Shown: positions 40,992 through 49,738 of the stretch, in pieces
How the letters are laid out: each line of letters begins with the position of its first letter
How positions within the stretch are numbered: the stretch's first letter is position 1
Assembly: GCA_022749995.1 (NCBI GenBank)
Contig: JAKIWO010000004.1
Coordinates: forward strand, 1-54,143
DNA length: 54,143 nucleotides
Reading direction: 5' to 3'
Source: Thermoplasmata archaeon
GTDB lineage: Archaea; Thermoplasmatota; Thermoplasmata; Lutacidiplasmatales; UBA184
Notes under the pieces: model-generated
What the model was told of the DNA's origin: nothing
The model's database searches: none
What the model saw: only the letters and a program-made list of their open reading frames with translations
Program-made: the position numbers and the translations under genes

Positions 40992-41969
40992 TCAGCGCGC
41001 GGAGGGACCGGGCGGGGTTCGGCCCGACCCTGCAAGGGCCGCCACGATCGCCCGAACCCGTTGGCCCCTTTCAGGGAGCAGCGCGACGGCACCCGCTGTC
41101 CCGATCCACATGGAACCCAGGATGGCGAATGCCGTTCGACGATCATGTCGCCAGCAGCGCCGGGCGCAGACCGTCGTGTCGCGGACCAGGTGGTAGGTAC
41201 GGTTCGGCGAATACCCGCGGACGAGCTTCGACCGGCCCGCCCAGGAAATGCGTGTCGGCACCCCTTGCTGGTGCCAAAGTTCCGCCCTCACCGCCTCGAA
41301 GAGATGGAAGCCCCTGGCCCGTAGTCGAATGCCCAGATCGTAGTCGACCGCGTCCAGGAAGAGCTCCGCCGCGAACCCACCGGCCTCCTTCGCCGCTGGA
41401 ACGCTAAGGAGGAGTCCCGAATTGATCAGGGTGAGCCGTTCCCGGACGAATTCGTCGCGGTACAGGCGGCGCGCTCGGTAGGCCCCTTCGTAGTGCGACT
41501 CAGCCAGTCGTCGGAGCCCGGTCTTCGGGTTCAGTTCGAGCGTTACCCGCTCTCGATTCCGGGCATTGACCGCCCCCACAGAAAACTGCGGCCGGAGCCG
41601 ACCAAATTGTCGCCGCATCTCCTCCAACGCGCCACCCGCGAGCTGCGAGTCCTGGTCGAGCAGGAGGACGGACCCGAACTGCTGCGCCGCCGCTTCGTCT
41701 AGGCCGGCCTGGTAGGCCGCGCTCAGCCCCTCGTTGCGCCCCGGCGACTTGCGAAGCAGACGGTCCCAAGGCAGCTCTGGCGCGCGCTCGCGAAGCGTGG
41801 CCACCAGGCGATTGGTCGGTCCGGGGTCTTCGCTGTTGTCCCAGAGCAGCACCCCGTCCGCCTGGACGAGCGCCGCGCTCAGCCCCTCGGCCAGCTCCGG
41901 ACCCGGTCGGTACGCGACCAGCACGGCGAGCACGCGGCCGGGTTCGGCCGGAAGAGAGTCGGCGGTCAC
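40992..41969 (-). CDS. family 2 glycosyltransferase (rhamnosyltransferase-like)
   Basis: 325 residues from a GTG at 41969 that overlaps the upstream gene's stop (GTGA). GT-A signatures: VLAVLVAYRPGPELAEGLSAAL, VLLWDNSEDPG, NEGLSAAYQAGLDEAA, the DxD-type LLLDQDSQLAGGALEEM, and later FLDAVDYDLGIRLRARGFHLFEAVRAELWHQQG. This pattern is close to RfbF/RhaN-type rhamnosyltransferases. It uses a nucleotide sugar on the cytoplasmic side. The acceptor is unknown. Confidence 0.85.
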   Translation of the reverse strand: MTADSLPAEPGRVLAVLVAYRPGPELAEGLSAALVQADGVLLWDNSEDPGPTNRLVATLRERAPELPWDRLLRKSPGRNEGLSAAYQAGLDEAAAQQFGSVLLLDQDSQLAGGALEEMRRQFGRLRPQFSVGAVNARNRERVTLELNPKTGLRRLAESHYEGAYRARRLYRDEFVRERLTLINSGLLLSVPAAKEAGGFAAELFLDAVDYDLGIRLRARGFHLFEAVRAELWHQQGVPTRISWAGRSKLVRGYSPNRTYHLVRDTTVCARRCWRHDRRTAFAILGSMWIGTAGAVALLPERGQRVRAIVAALAGSGRTPPGPSAR

Positions 41970-44653
41970 GGGGACCGACTGCGAGAAGAGGCATTCCACC
42001 CGCGGGTCGTCGGCCGGCCGGATGCGGGCGGGTCGAACACCCGGCGTAGCATAGGCAGCGTCAGCGCGAGCAGGAGGAACGGACCCGCGGTCGCCCAAAG
42101 GACGCCGACGAGGTAGTAGCGGTCGGGTGCGTACTGCGAAACGGCAAATCGGCTGAGGGTGAACTCGACTGAGTACGGGACCGACCGGAACTTGCCGAAC
42201 GCCACCTCCGTGGTCGGCACGATGGAGCTCATGGTCAGGTTGTCCACCGTGTAATGTGTGCCGGTGCTGGTGCTGTCGATGACGAAACTGACCTGAGGCG
42301 AAGCTAGGGTCACGTTGGTGAAGGAGGAGCCCTGCTGGAGATCGAACGCAAACGATTCTACGATGGGAGGCGAGGCGAGAGTGACGTACAAGGCCGTGGT
42401 GTTTACGGCGGAGGACCGATTGGCGGAACCGTGCGCCGGTGCGGACCCGAGCAGGAGGTCGGTAGACCCATTAACGAACAGCGGGAGCGGGACGGAGAAG
42501 AACTGACCGTCGAGGTCAAGGGAGAGGCCGGTAGACGACGGGTAGAGAACGGCGAAATTGGATCGGTCGGGAGAAAGGAGACCGCCGAGGGCGACGGACC
42601 GGGTAGAATTGTGGGTGAGAAGTCCGCAGTAGAGGAGGAGGGTCTGGTTCCCATCGCTCGTCAGCGCCGCGAAGGCCTGCGGACTGTCCAGAAAGAAGAG
42701 GACCGTCTCGTTCGGTGGGGGGTCTCTGGGGAAGAAGTAGAACGTGTAGTAGCGATTCAGCCACGACGAGGCAGCGAAGTGGTACCCCGTGTACGCCAGC
42801 GTTTCATTGAATCCGTGCGGGGCACTCCGATCCGCCGCGGGCGTCGCGTTGCCGTCGGCCGCCACCGCGGGTCCCGACGTCGGAGTCTGCGCGGTCGAGC
42901 CCGAGAGATTGGGCGAGCTCCCGTTCTCGAGCCAGAGCCGGAATGGTAGCCCATCGATCGCGAGCGCGGCGCGCGGAATAATCCCGGAAAAGCCCACGCT
43001 ACCTCCGATCGTCACGGCGTCACCTCGGAACCAGCGGTTGAAGGAGAGGGCGGGGGCGGAGCCGGCTACGTGTACCGTGTTACCGTCGAGCGCGTAGGTC
43101 GCGTTCGGGATGGGCCGGACGACGTTGCCGTTGGGCGGGAGGAAGCTCGGGAGGAGCTCGTCGACCGGCGCGGGCCCCACCCCCCGATAATCGACCAGGT
43201 TCGGCACCGCGGCATTGAAGACGAGGGAGAGCACGGCGATGATCGCGAGTATGCCGACTCCTCGCACCGCCGGACGCCTCCAGCGTCGGAGATCGCCCCC
43301 GGTGGGTAGGGCGACAGGAGAGTCCTCCGGTCCCGTCGGTGGAAGGAGCGGCCGGGCCGGCTCGGTGCGGCTGCGCCGGGCCAAGAGGAAGAAGGAGCCG
43401 CTTATCGCGGCGACTACGAGGAGATTGAACACCCAGTAGAAAGCGGTCAGCTCGGCATGAGTGGTGAGAGGATGCGGGCTCGCGTGGAAGAGGTCGTATC
43501 CGAACAGGAACAGCCCGACCCCGTCCGGTTGCACGTTGCTGATGACGACGTTGATCAGCAGGAGTCCGACGACCGGATAGCCGAGCAGCCCCCAGAGCCA
43601 GCGGAATCGGATCTGGGCCGGCTTCCACAGGAGGAAGCTGAGCACGGCGAACGGGAAGACGAACACGTAGTTGTCCGGCATCGGGATGGCGCTGGTGAAG
43701 ACGAACAGGGAGACGACGATGAACAGGGCTGCCGGTTCGGTGAACCGGAGCCACCGGAGGACGAGCGGGAGCACCAGCCCAATGACGGCCGCGACCCCGA
43801 GGTAGACGGGGAGCGGCAGCGGCAGGAAGAACTGAAGGCCGAAGGAGTCCGATCGATTCAGTGTGATGTTGGAGCCCACAAGCGAGCCGAGGAATGCGGG
43901 GAAGCTGCCCGCGAACGCGTAGACCGTGAAGGCGAGCATCGCACCGAACACCCCGATGAACGCCACCAACTCCCGGAGCAGCTCTCGCCGGGTCGGGGCG
44001 TAGTAGAGAAGGGTCGGGACGAGGACTAGAGCGAACCAGTAGAAGTACACCGAGACGGCAATCAAGGCAACCGCCGAGAGCACCCGGGTCCGGTCCGAAA
44101 CGGAGGGACCCGAGTGCCGCAGGAGCAGGTATCCGACCGAGACGAACGCGACGGGCAATATGTCGAACTCGGTCCAGATGTAGCTCACATAGAGCCACAG
44201 CGGGTTGGCGAGCACGAAGGCGGCGGTCGCGACCGCCAGCGACTCGCTCCGCGGGCGGACGTATCGGTACAGGGCGTAGCTCATCCACGCGGTGCACCCG
44301 AAGAGGATCGCCTTCAGCGAGGTGTACGCCGCATTTAGCTGGAAGCCGGAGGCGACGTAGGCGAGATGCATCGGGATGAACAGTGCGTAGATGAACGGCC
44401 CGGCGACCCAGGTGTTGTAGCTCGACGGCGGAAACGCGCTCGTCAGGTGGGCGCCCGTGGACAGAGCCGTCGGAATGTTGTTCGCGTCGTAGAACGGGAG
44501 CAACAGGAACACGAGGTTCACGAGGGCCGCCACGAGAAGGACCGGTCGGGCGAGGAGCCAGCGGACTGGTCGGACCAGGCGGGCGGCCGGCACGAGCCCG
44601 TGGCCTGCCTCGGTGCGCTCCAGCACCGCGGGCTCGGCCGGGGAGTCGATCAT
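41966..44653 (-). CDS. giant membrane protein, paralogue 2: GT-C-like membrane half plus outside lectin-like half
   Basis: 895 residues from the ATG at 44653, which overlaps the preceding GT2 stop (ATGA); the track's extra N-terminus is shadow. The plan is the same as in paralogue 1: FLLLPFYDANNIPTALSTGAHL, YIWTEFDILPVAFVSVGYLLLR, one helix at ~490, then an outside part rich in N-glycosylation sites (FFLDSPQAFAALTSDGNQTL), closing with VSQYAPDRYYLVGV and a final helix. Translational coupling on both sides to GT2 genes ties it to glycan assembly. Confidence 0.78.
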   Translation of the reverse strand: MIDSPAEPAVLERTEAGHGLVPAARLVRPVRWLLARPVLLVAALVNLVFLLLPFYDANNIPTALSTGAHLTSAFPPSSYNTWVAGPFIYALFIPMHLAYVASGFQLNAAYTSLKAILFGCTAWMSYALYRYVRPRSESLAVATAAFVLANPLWLYVSYIWTEFDILPVAFVSVGYLLLRHSGPSVSDRTRVLSAVALIAVSVYFYWFALVLVPTLLYYAPTRRELLRELVAFIGVFGAMLAFTVYAFAGSFPAFLGSLVGSNITLNRSDSFGLQFFLPLPLPVYLGVAAVIGLVLPLVLRWLRFTEPAALFIVVSLFVFTSAIPMPDNYVFVFPFAVLSFLLWKPAQIRFRWLWGLLGYPVVGLLLINVVISNVQPDGVGLFLFGYDLFHASPHPLTTHAELTAFYWVFNLLVVAAISGSFFLLARRSRTEPARPLLPPTGPEDSPVALPTGGDLRRWRRPAVRGVGILAIIAVLSLVFNAAVPNLVDYRGVGPAPVDELLPSFLPPNGNVVRPIPNATYALDGNTVHVAGSAPALSFNRWFRGDAVTIGGSVGFSGIIPRAALAIDGLPFRLWLENGSSPNLSGSTAQTPTSGPAVAADGNATPAADRSAPHGFNETLAYTGYHFAASSWLNRYYTFYFFPRDPPPNETVLFFLDSPQAFAALTSDGNQTLLLYCGLLTHNSTRSVALGGLLSPDRSNFAVLYPSSTGLSLDLDGQFFSVPLPLFVNGSTDLLLGSAPAHGSANRSSAVNTTALYVTLASPPIVESFAFDLQQGSSFTNVTLASPQVSFVIDSTSTGTHYTVDNLTMSSIVPTTEVAFGKFRSVPYSVEFTLSRFAVSQYAPDRYYLVGVLWATAGPFLLLALTLPMLRRVFDPPASGRPTTRGWNASSRSRSP

Positions 44654-45663
44654 GCGATCCCAAGGTGCTGGGCGGTCCTCCGAGCATGTTCGGCGTACCA
44701 CCGGCGCTCCAGGCCCGGCGCTAGCGTGCGCAAGGCGAGCCCGGCCACCGTGCGGCTCACGCTGATGCCCGCATCTCCGGCGATCCCACGGCGGAGCAGC
44801 CCGGGGAGCCGCCGGGCAGGGAAGGGTGCCTCCTGCGGGTCGGCGGCCAAGGCGAACAGCGCCTGTCGCTCCAGGAGCTCTCCCTGGGCGAACGGCGCGA
44901 TCGGGCTGCCGTCGGCCATCTTGACGATCCGTTCGAACCCGTCGACGATGGAGCCCCACTTCCGCCGCTCGCGCTCGAAGAACTCGGTCGAGCCCGTGCT
45001 CTCCCAGGAGGCGCTCCAGTGCAATCGGTAGTACGTGAGAGGAGCCGGTTCGTTGCGCAGCGCAAGCGGCGCAACCAGCGCGGAGTAGAACAACAGGTTG
45101 TCGCAGGTCAGGTTCGTCTCGGCCAGATGTGGCAAGGCGGAGGCGATCGCCTCCCGCCGCAGGGCGATAGAACTCAGATTGAAGTAGGCGCTCGCCCGGA
45201 GCAGCCACCGGACGGCCCTCCGGGACCGGTCCTTGGGCGCAACGTCGATCTGCCGTCGGCTCTCGGAGCGGAAGCTCCCGGCGAGGGGAAGCCCTTGCCG
45301 GTCAACGAGTTGTGTGGCGTTGTGGAGATAGCCCAGCTGCGGATCCTCGAACGCCCGGCGCACACAGGCGAGCCGGTCCGGTGCGTACAGGTCATCGTCC
45401 TCCAAGAAGGTGAGGACCTCGCCGCGCGCGGCTGCGATGGCCTCCGCCAACTTGCCGCCCAGCGCGTCGCGGTCGCTGCGAAGCAGCTGGACCCCCTGCG
45501 AGCGTAGGAACCGGTCGGTCTCCTCCTCTTCGAAGTTCTTGACGACGATTAGCTCGTACTCGCTCCGGGAAAGGCTCTGTCCAAGCACCGACGCCACCGC
45601 CGAGCGCAGGAACTCCGTCCGATGGTGGGCTGGTAGAACGACGGTAAGCGCCGGGGCGGACAT
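44650..45663 (-). CDS. family 2 glycosyltransferase
   Basis: 337 residues. GT-A start LTVVLPAHHRTEFLRSAVASVLGQSLSRSEYELIVV, then AIAAARGEVLTFLEDDDLYAPDRLACVRRAF with the metal-binding acidic run, and the acceptor-side SIALRREAIASALPHLAETNLTCDNLLFY. The C-terminus is helical, with no transmembrane segment. It is first in the minus-strand run GT2, giant paralogue 2, GT2, giant paralogue 1. A TATA-like CTTAATGG lies ~36 nt before the ATG. Confidence 0.87.
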   Translation of the reverse strand: MSAPALTVVLPAHHRTEFLRSAVASVLGQSLSRSEYELIVVKNFEEEETDRFLRSQGVQLLRSDRDALGGKLAEAIAAARGEVLTFLEDDDLYAPDRLACVRRAFEDPQLGYLHNATQLVDRQGLPLAGSFRSESRRQIDVAPKDRSRRAVRWLLRASAYFNLSSIALRREAIASALPHLAETNLTCDNLLFYSALVAPLALRNEPAPLTYYRLHWSASWESTGSTEFFERERRKWGSIVDGFERIVKMADGSPIAPFAQGELLERQALFALAADPQEAPFPARRLPGLLRRGIAGDAGISVSRTVAGLALRTLAPGLERRWYAEHARRTAQHLGIA

Positions 45664-45981
45664 CGCTGCGACGCCGTGGACGGGGACGGGCTCCCATTAA
45701 GGTACTCTTCCTCGACGGGGGGCCACGCCGGAGAACTCAGCTTGGCCGATGGATGCTCCGCCGGTCCGGACAGCCCCGAGTCCGCGAGCGAGAGCGCCTC
45801 GGAGCGGAACTCCGGGTGGAGCGGTGAAACTAAGGTCGCTCGCTGCACTAGATGGCTCGCGCGGCGGTTGACGACCGCTCGGAGGAGGAAGCGGCGTACA
45901 GTGGAGCCTACGGGTGGGTCCTCTACCCGGGTCTTGCTAGGGTCATCGACCTGGGTGGGCGCGGCGTTCTCCAGCCTCGCC
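45664..45981. other. 318-nt divergent region between GT2 and methyltransferase genes
   Basis: The minus-strand TATA-like CTTAATGG near 45700 serves the GT2 gene. The rest is open in the methyltransferase frame (track start 45676), but its translation is Ser/Arg/Thr-rich and does not look conserved. A GTG at 45955 may be the real methyltransferase start. No RNA, repeat or second promoter is convincing. Confidence 0.4.
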
Positions 45982-46743
45982 ATGCGCCTTCGGCTGCGCC
46001 TCGACGGGATCTTCCACCGGCCCCCTCGCGACCGGCCGGTATCCACCAATGTGGAGGGGGAGCTCTTCCAGCTCCTGGGCGATTCCCCCGAAGTACGCCG
46101 GGCCTGGTCCGAGTCGCACGTGATAGGCCTGGAGCAGCGGATCTCCGCGCGGCTTCGCGGCACGCTCCGATTTTCACGGGCTCCGGCGCCGGTCGCGGAA
46201 CCTTCCGGTCCGTGGCTTGAGATGCTCCGACTGATCTACACCGTGGTGCGCGTGCGCCGTCCCGAGCGAGTGATCGAGACGGGCGTGGGCCCGGTCGGTT
46301 CCTCGAGCGCATTCATCCTGGAGGCGATGCGCGCCAACGGCCGGGGCCACCTCTGGTCGCTCGACGCCGGGCGGTACACCGCGCTCTATGGGATCGAACC
46401 CGGCCTCGGGATTCCCGAGGAGCTACGGTCCCGGCACAGTCTCATTATCGGGGAGTCGCGCAAGTGCCTCCCCCAGCTGCTCGAACGGTGCGGTCCGGTG
46501 GAGATGTTCCTGCACGACTCCGACCACTCGCACTCCAACATGCGGTTCGAGTTCGACTCGGTATGGCCCCGGCTGCCGCCCGGGGGCATCCTCCTCTGCG
46601 ACGACGCCAACAACGACTCCCTCGACCGGTTCTCCCGCTCGGTGAACCTCGAGCCGGCGTTCCTTCTCTATGGGTCAACCCCGTTCGGGGTGCTCCAGAA
46701 ACCCGCCACGGCGGGTTCCCTCACGGTCCCGCTAGGCTCCTGA
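45982..46743 (+). CDS. class I SAM-dependent methyltransferase (cephalosporin-hydroxylase-like/Methyltransf_24)
   Basis: About 253 residues from the ATG at 45982 (GTG 45955 possible). The SAM-binding core is VRRPERVIETGVGPVGSSSAFILEAMRANGRGHLWSLDAG, followed by HSLIIGESRKCLPQLLERCGPVEMFLHDSDHSHSNMRFEFDSVWPRLPPGGILLCDD. The motif order and the H-D-S-D-H-S-H stretch fit sugar or small-molecule O-methyltransferases of the Methyltransf_24/CmcI group. Placement among glycosyltransferases suggests it methylates a surface glycan (inference). Confidence 0.8.
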   Translation: MRLRLRLDGIFHRPPRDRPVSTNVEGELFQLLGDSPEVRRAWSESHVIGLEQRISARLRGTLRFSRAPAPVAEPSGPWLEMLRLIYTVVRVRRPERVIETGVGPVGSSSAFILEAMRANGRGHLWSLDAGRYTALYGIEPGLGIPEELRSRHSLIIGESRKCLPQLLERCGPVEMFLHDSDHSHSNMRFEFDSVWPRLPPGGILLCDDANNDSLDRFSRSVNLEPAFLLYGSTPFGVLQKPATAGSLTVPLGS

Positions 46744-46791
46744 GCGCACGAACACGCGGCCGGGCGGTCGGGGGAAGTCCGCGCGGACCGG

Positions 46792-47766
46792 CTACGGCGC
46801 CTGGGCCGTCGACTCGGTGAGGTGGGGGGCCGCGGGAGCCATCGGGTGCCAGTGCAGTTCCTTCGTCCCGTCCACCGGCTCCCAATCGAAGGATCCGCCC
46901 ACGGAGACCAGCGCACCGCTCGCCGCGAGGGTGCGCACGACCGTCTCGCCCGAGAGGAATAGGATCACGCTCGAGCGGGGGACCTCCCCGTTGGCGAGGG
47001 TTCGACCCAACGCCCGGATGACTACCGCGGCCCGCGCGGTGGAGGGGGACGCCGCGTAGCCCCGACGGGCGTGGCTGGCGAGCGAACGGACGTACCGCAC
47101 CTGCTGGCGGATCCATTCCCGGAGCGTGGAGGGAGGCGCATTGCGGACCAGCCCGTCCGGCACGTACTCGGCAGTGAGGCCGGACGCCTCGACGAGCTCC
47201 TGGAGCATCACATCCTCGAGACCCGCATCCCGCGGAAGCGGGACATCGACGCGCCGGAACAGCTGGAAAACTGTCGTCTTGGGCGCGAGGGAGGAGACCT
47301 GGTGGTGAATCTCAACGTATGCAGCGTGCAGTTGGTTGACGATCCGGCTACGGCCCGGAACGAATCCCAGGCGTGGGCTCGCGATTCCGACCGCCGGGTT
47401 GCGCAGACACGCGAGGAGCTTTTCCACAGTACCGGGGAGGACCTGGATGTCGGCGTCGGCCCGGAGCAGCAGCGGGGCGCGCGCCAGGGCCATGAGCCGA
47501 GCCAGTGCCTCGAGTAGTCCGTCGCGGCGGCCCACGTCGACCACCCGCATGGTCGGGATCACGCTGGCGAGTTCCCGAGCGATTTCCGGAGTGCGGTCGG
47601 TCGAGCCGGAGACGTCCACCAGGAACTCGGCGCGGACCGGGATCGAGGCGCATTCTGCCCGGAGGAATTCGACCAGCAGACGAAGGTTGCGCTCCTCGTT
47701 GTACGCCGGGATGAGTATGGACAGCTCCGGTCTACTATCCATCTCATTAGTAATGTCCGTTCGCAT
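46792..47766 (-). CDS. family 2 glycosyltransferase
   Basis: About 324 residues from the ATG at 47766 (ATG 47742 also possible; the track start at 47859 is upstream of the TATA-like box). It has the dolichyl-phosphate-glycosyltransferase-like GT-A pattern: LSILIPAYNEERNLRLLVEFLRAE, VDVSGSTDRTPEIARELA, ALARAPLLLRADADIQVLPGTVEKLLACL with its D-x-D. One or two hydrophobic helices near the C-terminus (SSVILFLSGETVVRTLAASGALV) could dock it to the membrane. It is convergent with the methyltransferase gene. Confidence 0.82.
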   Translation of the reverse strand: MRTDITNEMDSRPELSILIPAYNEERNLRLLVEFLRAECASIPVRAEFLVDVSGSTDRTPEIARELASVIPTMRVVDVGRRDGLLEALARLMALARAPLLLRADADIQVLPGTVEKLLACLRNPAVGIASPRLGFVPGRSRIVNQLHAAYVEIHHQVSSLAPKTTVFQLFRRVDVPLPRDAGLEDVMLQELVEASGLTAEYVPDGLVRNAPPSTLREWIRQQVRYVRSLASHARRGYAASPSTARAAVVIRALGRTLANGEVPRSSVILFLSGETVVRTLAASGALVSVGGSFDWEPVDGTKELHWHPMAPAAPHLTESTAQAP

Positions 47767-47826
47767 CGTGTGCCTACCCGGCGCTAGCGGCGAGAGCCTG
47801 GTCCCGCCACCGTATTGCTGGGCTGG

Positions 47827-47841
47827 AGCGGGTATAAGACC
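47827..47841 (-). promoter_or_regulatory. TATA-like box for the GT2 gene, symmetric
   Basis: GGGTATAAGACCC reads as a TATA box in both directions with GGGT/ACCC arms. On the minus strand it implies a ~40-nt leader for the GT2 gene at 47766. No plus-strand gene follows it. Confidence 0.45.
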
Positions 47842-47959
47842 CTCATGGTACGTTCGCACCCGGCAGCGCTCCTCCGGAAGGTCGTCCGCGAAGGAACCCG
47901 ACAGCTACGCCAGCCGTCGGGGATGGTGCCCAACACGGGAACGGGTTGGTCGCAGTGCG

Positions 47960-48358
47960 CTAGCAGCAGCCGCCGGAGCCGCAGCCCCCGCCGCCTTCTC
48001 GCGGGGTCTCCGCCAGAAGGGGGGCCACGATCTTGAAACCGGACTCGTCCAGGTTCTGGACGTAGTCGATGGTCGCTCCGTCCAGCGCCCCGAGCACGCT
48101 CGAGTCCACGACGACGTTGAATCCGTCCACGGGGATCACTTCGTCCCCGCTGCGCGCACGGTCGAACGCCATCCCGAAGCTCGTGCCGCCCCCGCCCCCT
48201 CCGCTGCCGCACCCGCAGCTGCCGCCGCCCGACCCGCAGCCCCCTCCCGAGGAGGGGGACTGCAAGTAGACGCGGACCGCGGTGCCGGGCTTCTGGGAAC
48301 GAATGAGCTGCTCGACCTGGGTTCGTGCTTCCTGTGTGACTTCCAACTTTACCGTCAT
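47960..48358 (-). CDS. HesB/IscA-type Fe-S protein with Gly/Cys-rich insert and tail
   Basis: 132 residues. The A-type carrier fold is recognisable (LEVTQEARTQVEQLIRSQKPGTAVRVYLQ ... SFGMAFDRARSGDEVIPVDGFNVVVDSSVLGALDGATIDYVQ ... GFKI). In place of the usual single Cys in GGCSG there is a 20-residue loop with Cys at 41, 48 and 50, and the C-terminal CxC is replaced by GGGGCGSGGCC. The six cysteines could bind a cluster or another metal. An AGGAGG-type ribosome site lies ~12 nt before the ATG. Confidence 0.8.
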   Translation of the reverse strand: MTVKLEVTQEARTQVEQLIRSQKPGTAVRVYLQSPSSGGGCGSGGGSCGCGSGGGGGGTSFGMAFDRARSGDEVIPVDGFNVVVDSSVLGALDGATIDYVQNLDESGFKIVAPLLAETPREGGGGCGSGGCC

Positions 48359-48434
48359 GCCTGGGGCCCTCCTAGCGTGCCCCGACCGAGGACCGGCCCG
48401 CCTGTATTTAATGCCTGAGCGAGGCGTGCCGCGA

Positions 48435-48764
48435 CTAGGCCGAGAAGGACTTCCCGCAGGAGCAGGTCTCCTTGGCGTTGGGGTTGGCGATCTTGAAGCC
48501 GGAGTGGTCGAGCCCCATCAGGTAGTCCACCTGCACGCCCTCGAGGAGGGGAGCGCTCGCGTGGTCCACGACGACCGTGACCCCGCCGCCGTGGAAGGCG
48601 ACCTCGTCGCCGGTCTCCTGCTTGTCGAAGCTCATGCCGTAACTCAGGCCGGAGCAACCGCCCCCTTGGACGAACAGACGGAGCGCGTTGCCCGTCTTGC
48701 CCTGGCGCTCCATGATCTTGAGCACCTGCTCGACGGCGGGGGGCGTGACCTCGACGTGCACCAT
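48435..48764 (-). CDS. HesB/IscA/ErpA-type iron-sulfur cluster carrier
   Basis: 109 residues from the ATG at 48764 (MVHVEVTPPAVEQVLKIMERQG); the track's M at 48782 lacks a good promoter distance. It has all three canonical cysteines: GGGCSGLSYGMSFD and the C-terminal CSCGKSFSA (CxC). It holds and passes [2Fe-2S]/[4Fe-4S] clusters to target proteins. Two different A-type carriers in a row suggest divided roles. It is divergent from the amidotransferase gene. Confidence 0.93.
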   Translation of the reverse strand: MVHVEVTPPAVEQVLKIMERQGKTGNALRLFVQGGGCSGLSYGMSFDKQETGDEVAFHGGGVTVVVDHASAPLLEGVQVDYLMGLDHSGFKIANPNAKETCSCGKSFSA

Positions 48765-48832
48765 GGGGGTTCCTCGAAGCAAGTACGGTCCCCTCGGCGG
48801 TTAACGGTTGCGTGAAGCCGGCGACACCCGCT

Positions 48833-48840
48833 TTTTTATC
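48833..48840 (+). promoter_or_regulatory. TATA-like box of the class II amidotransferase gene
   Basis: TTTTTATC, centred 28 nt before the ATG at 48865. It supports removal of the initiator Met to free the catalytic Cys2. Confidence 0.65.
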
Positions 48841-48864
48841 CTCGAGCCCACCTCGGAACAACGG

Positions 48865-49695
48865 ATGTGTCGGCTGTTTGGGCTCCTCGGTAGCCGAGGC
48901 AGCTCCGCCACCCCTTGGCTGACCGATACCCACGAGTCGCTGCTCGCCCAGTCGAACGCACGCCCGGACCAGCTCCAGTCGGATGGCTGGGGGCTGGCCT
49001 GGTACGAGAAGACCCGCACCCCGCACGTGGAAAAGGGGGTCCGGGGCGCCTTCGATCCCGAGGAGAGCGATCGGTTCCGCTCGGCGGCCCAGCGGGCACG
49101 GGGACCCGTGGTCGTCGGGCATCTGCGCAAGGCGAGCAACCCGATGCACCTGCCGCACTCCATGCTCATTGCGATGGAGAACGTCCAGCCGTTCAGCCAC
49201 GGCAGCTACCTGTTCGCCCACAACGGCGAGATCAGCCTGCCCCGGGAGACCCGACCCCGGCTCGGCAAGTTCGAATCGAACCTCAAAGGGGTCAACGACA
49301 GCGAGGTGCTCTTCTGGCTGTTCGCCAAGCATGTCGAGGCGGCGGGCGACCCGCTTGCCGCCTACGGTCGGGCGCGCACCGAGCTCCAGGAGGTCTGGGA
49401 GGTGGCCGAGCCCCGGGTCGACCGCCCGTACTCTGGCCTCAACTTCCTGTTCTCCCGCGGCCCCAACGAGCTCTGGGCGTTCTGCAGCTCTCTGGGTGAC
49501 CATGGCTCGAGCCTGACCGACCCGAACCGACCGTACTACGAGATGGCCTACCGCACCGACACCCGCGAGCTCATCGTCGGGAGCGAGCCGTTCGACCGGA
49601 GCCTGACCGACTGGCGCACCCTCTCCAACGGGCAGTACCTAGTCGGCCGCGCCGACCACGGGCTCGTGGGCATCGAGACCGGCCCGCTGCCCTAG
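48865..49695 (+). CDS. class II glutamine amidotransferase (YafJ-like)
   Basis: 276 residues starting Met-Cys-Arg-Leu-Phe-Gly. Cys2 is the Ntn nucleophile once Met is removed, so the ATG at 48865, not the track's 48808, must be the start. The other motifs are QSDGWGLAWYE, VVVGHLRKASN (Arg/Asn of the oxyanion and glutamine site), HNGEISLP (H-N-G) and LKGVNDSEVLFWLF (N-D-S-E). It hydrolyses glutamine to ammonia. No synthase domain is fused, and the partner is unknown. Confidence 0.9.
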   Translation: MCRLFGLLGSRGSSATPWLTDTHESLLAQSNARPDQLQSDGWGLAWYEKTRTPHVEKGVRGAFDPEESDRFRSAAQRARGPVVVGHLRKASNPMHLPHSMLIAMENVQPFSHGSYLFAHNGEISLPRETRPRLGKFESNLKGVNDSEVLFWLFAKHVEAAGDPLAAYGRARTELQEVWEVAEPRVDRPYSGLNFLFSRGPNELWAFCSSLGDHGSSLTDPNRPYYEMAYRTDTRELIVGSEPFDRSLTDWRTLSNGQYLVGRADHGLVGIETGPLP

Positions 49696-49708
49696 CGCTC
49701 CGAAAGGC

Positions 49709-49717
49709 GCCTTAAAC
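49709..49717 (+). promoter_or_regulatory. TATA-like box of the ubiquitin-like/BNR operon
   Basis: GCCTTAAAC, centred ~25 nt before the GTG at 49739. It favours that GTG over the one at 49724. Confidence 0.55.
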
Positions 49718-49738
49718 CCCCGGGTGCTCGGGGCGGCC

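Noticed and set aside
44654-45208. N-terminal extension of the 1080-residue minus-strand ORF
   Set aside because: It overlaps the GT2 gene in another frame; the real gene starts at the ATGA overlap at 44653.
47815-48036. Plus-strand ORF after the symmetric TATA box at 47827
   Set aside because: It runs antisense into the IscA-type gene and is Arg/Ser-rich; no support for a protein or RNA.
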